Below, piece by piece: positions 10,380 through 15,119 of a DNA stretch of 17,500 nt. This stretch comes from Chrysomallon squamiferum (taxonomy: Eukaryota; Mollusca; Gastropoda; Neomphalida; Peltospiridae): NCBI GenBank assembly GCA_012295275.1, contig CM022671.1, positions 4,586,565-4,604,064 on the forward strand, in the 5' to 3' direction. The notes below the pieces were generated by a model, which was given only the letters and a program-made list of their open reading frames with translations, made no database searches and had not been told where the DNA came from. Position numbers and translations under genes: made by a program. Every line of letters starts with the position of its first letter. Position 1 is the first letter of the stretch.

Positions 10380-11054
10380 CACACACATATAAATAAAATA
10401 AAATAAATAAATACATAAGCAAATAAACAAATAAAATAAAATAAAATAAATAAATAAATAAATTAAATAAATTAAATAAATTAAATAAATAAATAAATAA
10501 ATAAATAAGCAAATAAATTAAATAAAATTAAACAAACAAACAAACAAACAAAATATCTATCAGTAAACTTACTAAGGTTCCCACAACTTTTCATTCTTCA
10601 CCAGCTTGTCAACAAATTCACTGAAAGTCGTCTTCAAATAACCGTTCCCACTGTACTGCACTATCTCTCTCGACCTGCCCATTGAAACCGTCTGCTTTGC
10701 ATAGTAACGTTTCAAAGTCTCAACTGACCACTGGTCAACATTTGTCCAGTCTCTCGCACCATTTCCAAACACAATTATCACCGGTTTTTTATTTCGATAT
10801 TCCTTCTCAAACTTTTCGACCGTCATTTCATAGTGGAATATTCTGTCAACCGAACACAAACTGGTGTTGTATTTTTTCAGTGTATCCTCATTAGCTTGTT
10901 TCCATCCTCCATTACTAGATGAAGAAAAGTCTGTTAATATTAGTGCCAGGAATGTAAAGAAATTGTTCCCATAAATAATGTTCTGTAGAAGAATTGCAGT
11001 TCCAATAAGGAACAGGAATGCTAGAACAAGGATTTTGTTGGAAGTGATGCCCAT
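3613..11054 (-). CDS. JMJD8-like: JMJD8-like JmjC domain protein with C-terminal TPR repeats, membrane-anchored (9 coding exons)
   Basis: Exons, in transcript order: 11054-10573, 9599-9521, 8977-8836, 8421-8309, 8019-7917, 7370-7281, 6020-5872, 4811-4671, 3738-3613. The joined length is 1425 nt, i.e. 474 codons plus TGA, and every intron is GT-AG with compatible phases. Residues 8-28 are a hydrophobic signal anchor after a Lys, so a type II topology with a lumenal C-terminus is likely. An N-glycosylation sequon sits at N63. Residues about 67-300 match JMJD8 and other small JmjC hydroxylase-type proteins: 'SLCSVDRIF' start, 'KPVIIVFG', 'SFHNHAEAW', 'YGAKRWFLY', 'AGEIIYVPEG', 'YHGTINIGDT'. Residues about 341-470 form four TPR-like helical pairs. 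Human JMJD8, as I recall it, is about 264 residues, ER-lumenal and has no TPR. Catalytic activity is uncertain because the usual HxD metal motif reads H-N-H. Translation may begin further upstream (see 11199-11569). Confidence 0.9.
3739..4670 (-). other. Intron 8 of the JmjC-TPR gene: AAAT-type repeats and one copy of an intronic duplication
   Basis: No coding sequence is seen. Degenerate AAAT/AATA tetranucleotide tracts occupy about 3757-3780 and 3945-4035, and an (AAT)n lies near 4228-4250. The segment 3763-3965 is similar to 7500-7705 in intron 5. Confidence 0.7.
3763..3965. repeat. Intronic duplicated segment, copy 1
   Basis: Shares ordered blocks with 7500-7705 in the same orientation: AAAACAACTAAAAATA, AATTTTCCTTTTT then TTTCTAAGAT, GCAATTAATAAAAA, and TTAATAATTACT. 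I estimate about 75-80% identity by eye. It starts about 25 nt from the acceptor of exon 9. Confidence 0.7.
4671..4811 (-). CDS. JMJD8-like: JmjC-TPR gene, coding exon 8 (residues 387-433): rest of TPR 2 and TPR 3
   Basis: 141 nt, phase 0 at both ends. Acceptor TTATTTCCCAG|AGA, donor AGGAAG|GTAAAA. Encodes RGEIEDAEKMFLVAMRQNRN and AWDVYAQYGSFLFRQSRF.EAASLFRK. The pattern of small residues (G/A/Y/A) is classical TPR. Confidence 0.88.
4970..5170. repeat. (ATT)n microsatellite in intron 7
   Basis: Interrupted TTA/TCA repeats lead into about 68 nt of perfect ATT (5090-5157). Confidence 0.9.
5227..5260 (+). repeat. Dispersed repeat fragment, copy 1 (TATTCTGGATAAGGGATCC type)
   Basis: TATTCTGGATAAGGGATCCA..CTGTATT is similar to 10096-10130 (TATTTTGGACAAAGGATCCT..CTGTGTT), same orientation, about 70% over 35 nt. 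Confidence 0.45.
5488..5870. repeat. Tetranucleotide array (AAGT/AAAT), including a 60-bp tandem duplication
   Basis: About 380 nt of AAGT then AAAT-type repeats, running up to the donor of exon 7. Positions about 5497-5556 and 5557-5616 are near-identical 60-bp copies (differences such as ATGTAAGT versus ATGTAAAT). Confidence 0.85.
5872..6020 (-). CDS. JMJD8-like: JmjC-TPR gene, coding exon 7 (residues 337-386): TPR 1 and half of TPR 2
   Basis: 149 nt. Acceptor ATTATTACAG|AG, donor TCTCTG|GTAATT. The first TPR reads WEMRLGAVLFEHLKQPDEGI, then YYTERALERDP, with W/LG/Y/AL/DP at consensus spacing. The next helix 'ARINLANFLSL' starts a second TPR that is completed by exon 8. The frame stays open past the donor into ATTT repeats (LFIY tract), which I take as intron. 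Confidence 0.87.
6051..6515. repeat. Mosaic of triplet microsatellites in intron 6
   Basis: A succession of (GTT), (ATT), (CTT), (GTT), (CTT), (ATT), (AGT) at 6304-6341, then (ACT)/(GCT) to about 6500. Almost every unit is a triplet. Confidence 0.88.
7089..7250. repeat. Compound (CT)n / (CA)n / (CATA)n microsatellite in intron 6
   Basis: CT run 7089-7120, interrupted CA tracts, CATA units 7184-7204, then ACACAT repeats close to the donor of exon 6. Confidence 0.85.
7281..7370 (-). CDS. JMJD8-like: JmjC-TPR gene, coding exon 6 (residues 307-337): linker helix
   Basis: 90 nt. Acceptor TTTTTTTCAG|AA, donor TTACCTG|GTATTA. Encodes ENQLSQQSETDRSVIEKRF and then EIIKKLHQLLP, a charged amphipathic linker that joins JmjC to the TPR region. 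Both junctions fit the neighbouring exons in phase. It has no domain signature of its own, so its membership rests on the splice sites and the open frame. Confidence 0.8.
7500..7705. repeat. Intronic duplicated segment, copy 2
   Basis: Homologue of 3763-3965, located in intron 5 about 130 nt before (on the minus strand) the acceptor of exon 6. The AAAT run at its left edge is longer than in copy 1. Confidence 0.7.
7917..8019 (-). CDS. JMJD8-like: JmjC-TPR gene, coding exon 5 (residues 273-307): distal His and end of JmjC barrel
   Basis: 103 nt. Acceptor TTTATTGTAG|CCA, donor TACGAAG|GTTTGT. Encodes PEGMYHGTINIGDTIAIGIQ and then KKDATLPEMKLQYE. H278 is the distal metal ligand (consensus P..W.H...N...T.A). 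This marks the end of the JmjC domain, where human JMJD8 also ends; everything downstream is the extra TPR region. Confidence 0.9.
8020..8308 (-). repeat. Intron 4, almost wholly a compound microsatellite
   Basis: The 289-nt intron contains (ATCC)n 8048-8082, CATA/CACA tracts 8083-8178, (TA)n about 8184-8208 and (GA)n 8209-8290. Little besides the splice signals is non-repetitive. Confidence 0.88.
8309..8421 (-). CDS. JMJD8-like: JmjC-TPR gene, coding exon 4 (residues 235-272)
   Basis: 113 nt. Acceptor TTTAAATAG|GT, donor TATGTT|GTAAGT. Encodes VNPGYSQLDWFTNVYPEL and on to AGEIIYV. This matches the JMJD8 segment that leads to the distal His ('W..D.YP.L......ECT..AGE..Y'). The open frame continues past the donor into a (CT)n/(AT)n/(GT)n microsatellite, which is intronic. 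Confidence 0.9.
8575..8676. repeat. (GA)n microsatellite in intron 3
   Basis: GTGA-rich start, then about 76 nt of uninterrupted GA (8601-8676). Purine/pyrimidine mirror repeat. Confidence 0.92.
8836..8977 (-). CDS. JMJD8-like: JmjC-TPR gene, coding exon 3 (residues 188-235): proximal metal site
   Basis: 142 nt. Acceptor TTGTATTACAG|GAA, donor GGTG|GTAATT. Encodes the core 'FFFLGSSGSGVSFHNHAEAW' followed by 'NGVIYGAKRWFLY'. H207 is the first metal ligand. Position 209 is His where classical JmjC enzymes have Asp/Glu. K221 lies where JMJD6 and FIH-type proteins place the 2-oxoglutarate-binding Lys (GxKRW). The run of four Asp/Glu/Lys residues at the start and the Phe triplet lie over a short T-run. 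Confidence 0.92.
9521..9599 (-). CDS. JMJD8-like: JmjC-TPR gene, coding exon 2 (residues 161-187)
   Basis: 79 nt. Acceptor CTGTTTTAG|C, donor GTTGAT|GTGAGT. Encodes YYVFDRAFIESSNLLETLRL and continues to PTYLQVD, the linker before the JmjC barrel (the equivalent of the 'YFFGDNNF...' stretch of JMJD8). Starts in phase 2, ends in phase 0. Confidence 0.88.
9657..9722. repeat. (CA)n-(CATC)n-(TCTG)n-(TCTA)n microsatellite, intron 1
   Basis: Four motifs in series, each differing from the last by one base. Confidence 0.88.
10096..10130 (+). repeat. Dispersed repeat fragment, copy 2
   Basis: See 5227-5260. Lies in intron 1 of the JmjC-TPR gene. Both may be ends of an old transposable element. Confidence 0.45.
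10325..10557. repeat. (CA)n and AAAT/AAATT/AAAC repeats, intron 1
   Basis: CACA tract 10337-10387, then about 170 nt of AAAT-based units including AAATT triplicates and (AAAC)n ending next to the exon 1 donor. Confidence 0.88.
10573..11054 (-). CDS. JMJD8-like: JmjC-TPR gene, coding exon 1 (residues 1-160): anchor and N-terminal part of JmjC fold
   Basis: Starts at ATG 11054-11052 (MGITSNKILV...). The hydrophobic stretch at residues 8-28 is followed by a second hydrophobic patch (32-43) and a Ser/Gly linker, then the conserved N-terminal part of a JMJD8-type domain. The exon ends in CCTTA|GTAAGT, a near-ideal donor, leaving two bases (TA) that the next exon completes to Tyr. The ATG context is poor (T at -3). 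It is immediately preceded by TTGGTTAG, with TACTAAT at 11086-11080, so this ATG may instead be the first codon after a splice acceptor. Confidence 0.9.
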
Positions 11055-11198
11055 CTAACCAACAAATGGAATGTTTCGTATTAGTATTTTGACTAGTTTT
11101 GATTAATTTTTTATTGGCCTTGCCACATTTTTTGTTTTTCTTTGACTGTTTGGGTTCTTTGCTGTCTTGATGTTGTTTGGTTGTTACAGGTTCTTTAC

Positions 11199-11569
11199 CG
11201 TTTTGGGATTTTTTTTAGTAGTAATAGGTTTTTTGCTCTCTTTATGTTGTTTAGTTGTTTCAGTTTTTTTGTCGTTTTTACATTGTTTAGTATTGTTTTC
11301 AGTTAGTTTGGTAGTTGCAAGCCCATTGTTCTCTTCATGTTGTTTAGTAGTGACATGTTCTTTTTTCTTCTTGGACTGTTTGGTAGTTATGGGTTGCTTG
11401 TTCTCAAACTGGTGTTTGATACTGTCAGACGATTCTGTGATTTCAGTGGGTTGTTTGGTTCTGACAGGTTCTTTGTGGTTCTGTCTGGTATTCTTTGACT
11501 GACTGTGGCCATCATTTGGACTTTTGTGTCTGTGCATGGCTGTATTATAACATAACTTAACATGTCTGA
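11199..11569 (-). CDS. Candidate upstream coding exon of the JmjC-TPR gene: Thr-Lys-Gln repeat tail
   Basis: A strong acceptor (TTTTTGTGTTTCAG|ACATG) is followed by a frame open to 11184. The first ATG after the acceptor is at 11537-11535 (GCC before ATG, G at -3). Residues 50-113 repeat about every 12: TTKQSKKKKEHV, TTKQHEENNGLA, TTKLTENN..., TTKQHKESKKPI, TTKK. A donor ACG|GTAAAG at 11199/11198 is in phase 0, and the next acceptor (TTAG|ATG at 11055/11054, with TACTAAT about 26 nt upstream) is also phase 0. Splicing would therefore append 113 basic, hydrophilic residues before MGITSNK, giving a 587-residue type II membrane protein with a cytosolic tail. The alternative is a coding-like minisatellite in the 5' UTR. 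No homology is recognised. Confidence 0.42.
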
Positions 11570-11670
11570 AACACAAAAATAGAAAAATATTTAGAAGAAA
11601 ATAAATAATAATTGTTTAAAAAGATCACAATACATTTTAGCAATAACAATTACTTTTTCATGGATAATAA

Positions 11671-11671
11671 T

Positions 11672-11723
<52 letters not shown>

Positions 11724-11932
11724 TTGTTGATGATGATGATGATGATGATGATGTTGATATGATGATAATGATATGATAATGATACTGATAATGATGATGA
11801 TAATAATAATAACAATAATAATAATGATAATGATAATAAAATAATGATAATGCTAATGACAATGATGATGATAATGATAACGATAATGATAATAATTATA
11901 ATAATAATAATAATAATAATAATAAGTGTAAA
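11671..11932. repeat. Triplet mosaic (AAT)n / (GAT)n / (AATGAT)n
   Basis: (AAT)n 11671-11722, (GAT)n 11727-11753, then mixed GATAAT units and (AAT)n to 11925. The open minus-strand frames across it (poly-Ile/Leu/Ser) are artefacts. Confidence 0.9.
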
Positions 11933-11933
11933 T

Positions 11934-12070
11934 AGAGAAAACATATCAAAATCATCCTATCAATAAATAGCAGGTAATCTTTTATATGCACCCTTTTATA
12001 GGTAAAACTGATATACAGTCTTTACAAAAAACAAAGAGCAGTAGTTAGAATGGGCAACTGCCAATTAGTC
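11934..12070 (-). mobile_element. Second, decayed antisense copy of the same SINE
   Basis: AGAGAAAACATATC..., TAGCAGGTAATCTTTTATATG, CACCC, and AGCAGTAGTTAGAATGGG line up in order with the copy at 15370-15575 (shared core ATCTT-TATATG-ACC). Divergence is high. It lies in the probable first intron of the JmjC-TPR gene, in sense orientation relative to that gene. Confidence 0.5.
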
Positions 12071-12140
12071 TTATTAAAAGAGTTGTTGTTGTAACTGTCC
12101 TTTAGCGAAACAACAGACTTACAGCATGTACTCATCATTA

Positions 12141-12307
12141 AATAAATAAGTAAATAAATAAATAAATAAATAAATAAAAAATAAGTAAATAAATTAGTAT
12201 ATAATAAATAATAAATAAATAAGTAAATAAATAAATAAAATAAATAAATAAGTAAATAAATAAATATATATGTAAATAACTAAATAAGTAAATATATATT
12301 AAACAAC

Positions 12308-12382
<75 letters not shown>

Positions 12383-12399
12383 ATTAATTAATTAATTAA

Positions 12400-12434
<35 letters not shown>

Positions 12435-12435
12435 G
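12141..12435. repeat. AAAT/AAGT/AACT/AATT tetranucleotide array
   Basis: About 290 nt in which the motif changes by point substitution: AAAT with AAGT interruptions, (AACT)n 12307-12342, AAAT, (AATT)n 12383-12398, AAAT. Confidence 0.9.
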
Positions 12436-13230
12436 TGTATATTTCAAATATTTTTGACTGTAAAGTTAATAAAAGCTGGTTATCTCATATTTCAAAGAAT
12501 TAAAATAAGTTTACTTTGCATTCTGTAACTTGGAAATTCAGTGACTCCAACCAGTAAAACTAACAGTGAAATTCAACATGTTTGTTGTATCAACAGAAAA
12601 TAAATTCCTCATTTTAGAACTGATAATTTTCTTTGCATGCATAAACTCAATTACTTATTACTTTAAATAAAATAATAATACATTGAAATTTGACTTGTTT
12701 ATTGCAGTAACTGAAAATAAATTTCTCACATTTTTAAACTGACATTATTTTTCTTTGGAGGTAAAACTCAAATATTTATTAATTTCAACAAAATAAAACC
12801 ACTTACCATATATATATTCCAATGCTGACAAATATAAATGTTCATTTTACATTTTAAAGACTGGATATAGTTTTCTGTTCCATTTTAAACAATAGAATTC
12901 TGTTGTCTACATTTCCATAACTTTTTGTTTTTTTCCATCATTTTTGTTGTGAAATTGCAAAATATTTTCAGAAAATCTCACATCTTGCATTCAAGAACTA
13001 TTTTGAAAAATTAATAATCACATTCTGCAAGTAAAAATAAACATAGATTTTTAAAAACAACAACAACAACAATATATAAACCCCAAAATATTTGAATTAT
13101 TAAAAACAGGCTATTAAACTATAAATAAACAACATCATCATCATGTTTAATGAAAGTAACAATAACAATTATTAATATTATTGTTCAAAATACACAATAT
13201 CTAAAATTAAAATAAACTAACACAACTTAC

Positions 13231-13400
13231 CTGACAATGTATTGTATACAGAGTAAGTTTCAAACACCAGTAGGTGTTAATAAAGAGACATGACTCACCT
13301 AGTAGTTAGATAATTTGTTTCCATGGCAATAGCAGGTCATCTGTCACACTTGACTTCTCGGGAGAAACATTTTTTCACGCATGATTATACAGAAGAAAAG
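13231..13400 (-). other. Possible non-coding first exon of the JmjC-TPR gene
   Basis: Two good minus-strand donors lie close together: CTACTAG|GTGAGT (exon end 13299) and ATTGTCAG|GTAAGT (exon end 13231). Joining the 13231 donor to the 11569 acceptor leaves an in-frame TGA upstream and no ATG before 11537, so this would be 5' UTR. The upper limit (about 13400) is a guess; the sequence to about 13400 is complex, non-repetitive and contains CpGs. A third donor-like site is TATATG|GTAAGT at 12806. Confidence 0.35.
13317..13330. promoter_or_regulatory. X-box-like (RFX) palindrome near the 5' end of the JmjC-TPR gene
   Basis: GTTTCCATGGCAAT resembles the RFX X-box palindrome GTTRCCATGGYAAC, with one mismatch in each half-site. 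It lies within or just upstream of the candidate first exon. Identification is by motif only. Confidence 0.35.
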
Positions 13401-14700
13401 TCCTAAAAGTATAACATGGTTTTTGTTTGTGAACCAAATCTGTACTTCTGAAAATCTGAATTATTAAAAATATAATAATAATTTAAAATAAAATAAAATA
13501 AAATAAAATAAAATAAAATAAAATAAAATAAAATAAAATAAATAAATAAATAAATAAATTAAAAGATAGATAGATACACAGAGATATAATAAATAAAACA
13601 ACAATGATTATAATAATAAAAGTATACTTATGAAGCTTATACATTATATAGTTTATGGTATACAGTAGTAGTTCACAAAATTTAACCCCTAACTACCCCC
13701 CTCTGTGTCTCTCTCTCTCTATATATATATGGCTGTGTGTGTATGTTTGTGTATACATATATTAGTATGTATGTGTATATATATATCCATCTATCTATCT
13801 ATCTATATATATATAATATAATATAAATATGTGTGTGTGTGTGTATGTGTGTTCCTTTTGAAATACATTTTATAAGCAGATAAACATACAGATAAAGATA
13901 GACTCATAAACTTTGATAATTAAATATTTGAATGATAATTAACTAAATTTGTTTATTATATATTTTTTAATAATATTTTATTTACTTATTTATTTTTCAG
14001 AATTTATCAAAGGAATGCTGGCGTTGAACGTGAACCAACTATTTAGTTTCAACGGCCTAAGCCTTAGCTTGAATAAATGTATGCATAGTTATACAGTATT
14101 AGTTTAGGCATTAATTTTGAATATTACGGAATTTTACCACAACTTTTTTTCGTTGCTGTAGTAGTGAGAATAATGCTCGTGTCAGTTATTACTTTTAAAC
14201 GAAAATACCAAAATATTTTCCTAAGAAATCGTACTTTAAATAATGCCGAATACAGTGTAAACAATTTGTCGTTCTTTTCAAGTCGAAGAGTGATGTGTCA
14301 CCGATGCAAGGGAAATAACTCTGATTAAACACCTTTCGTTTACCCGTATAAAATCTATTAATTTTACAAATTCTGTTCTTCATTGGTAGGGTTATCGCCT
14401 TTTAACACGTATACAGGATTAATATAAAGCTTAAATGCATAAGTTTAGTAGCAGCCAGTTTCAAGCAAAGTTTTAGCTAGTAGAATAAAGTTTTTCATTT
14501 CATGGAGAGATACTTAAACTATGCCTTTCTTTTAAACTGATATAATGGTAAAAATAACGAGAAGAAAAATCAAATAAAAATTCGGATAATGATGAACGAA
14601 AGAAAGAGAACGAAGGAAAGAAAAATAGAAAGAAAAAAGATAAAGCCGAACAATAAACGTGATTGACTTCTTGTAACGAGTAATATTACAACGCACGAGG
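13400..14700. other. Intergenic region between the divergent genes
   Basis: 13482-13560 and 13697-13850 are microsatellites (CT, TA, TG, CTAT). 13990-14700 is complex, non-repetitive and CpG-containing, but I find no convincing exon. The short open frame at 14383-14195 (minus) has no recognisable domain or splice context. Confidence 0.5.
13482..13560. repeat. (AAAAT)n pentanucleotide microsatellite
   Basis: About 11 units of AAAAT/AAATA, then AAAT units. Confidence 0.9.
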
Positions 14701-14848
14701 AAATGGCTAAACAAACTTCCATTTATTCTTAGCAACAGCGGTATTGTGCACTCTTATGTTATGCTTATGTTCAAGCACCGCACCACATACCCTAAACCTG
14801 AACTTTGATTACCACCCGTACATAATAACATAATCGTCATAATCCGTA

Positions 14849-14938
14849 TACCTACTTACCTACCTGATGATGCATACCTGCCCAGGTGTATAATTAATAC
14901 CTGCGTTACCTTTACCTAACCGCGGCACTCGACAGGTA
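14849..14938 (+). promoter_or_regulatory. Cluster of TACCT/CAGGTR motifs upstream of the ninjurin-like gene, ending in a strong splice donor
   Basis: TACCT occurs at 14849, 14857, 14861, 14875, 14898, 14907 and 14913. TACCTG (14861, 14875, 14898), CAGGTG (14883) and CAGGTA (14933) match the Snail/ZEB-type E-box core CAGGTR. The last copy is also a good donor, GACAG|GTAAGC (exon end 14935), so 14935 may end a non-coding first exon. The surrounding 14700-14935 is CpG-containing complex sequence, fitting a promoter or 5' UTR. Confidence 0.4.
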
Positions 14939-14956
14939 AGCTTCTTTTCTGTTGCT

Positions 14957-14962
14957 ATGTAA
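14957..14962 (+). promoter_or_regulatory. Minimal start-stop uORF (ATG TAA) upstream of the ninjurin-like start
   Basis: ATGTAA lies 44 nt before ATG 15006. If the mRNA is collinear here, it is a start-stop element that can stall ribosomes. It would be removed if the donor at 14935 splices to AG 14996 (61-nt intron). Confidence 0.3.
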
Positions 14963-15005
14963 TTGGTTGTGGCATATTCCTTGGAGCAAAAAACAGCGCC
15001 AGCAG

Positions 15006-15119
15006 ATGAGAGGAGAAAAATCTTTGGAAATGGACGATTCCACAGCAGAATCGCTGCCTCCTCAGGAGAAACCAAAACGAAGTCGTCGTCGTGTGACGCC
15101 AGAGTCAGCAGAAAGACAG
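15006..15119 (+). CDS. NINJ-like: Ninjurin-like gene, coding exon 1 (residues 1-38)
   Basis: Encodes MRGEKSLEMDDSTAESLPPQ and then EKPKRSRRRVTPESAERQ. The frame is open upstream only to a TAA at 14937, and the first ATG is at 15006. The second ATG at 15030 lies in a stronger context. The exon ends AGACAG|GTAGGT. Confidence 0.78.

Noticed and set aside
11167-11502. Plus-strand frame MMLFGCYRFFTVLGFF... with a hydrophobic repeat
   Set aside because: Antisense of the Thr-Lys-Gln repeat; a 36-bp repeat leaves frames open on both strands, and the minus reading has the splice sites.
11591-11944. Poly-Ile/poly-Leu frames on the minus strand
   Set aside because: Direct translation of (AAT)n and (GAT)n repeats; no splice or start context.
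14195-14383. 62-residue minus-strand frame MKNRICKINRF...
   Set aside because: No domain, no splice sites in phase, and a length expected by chance in AT-rich DNA.
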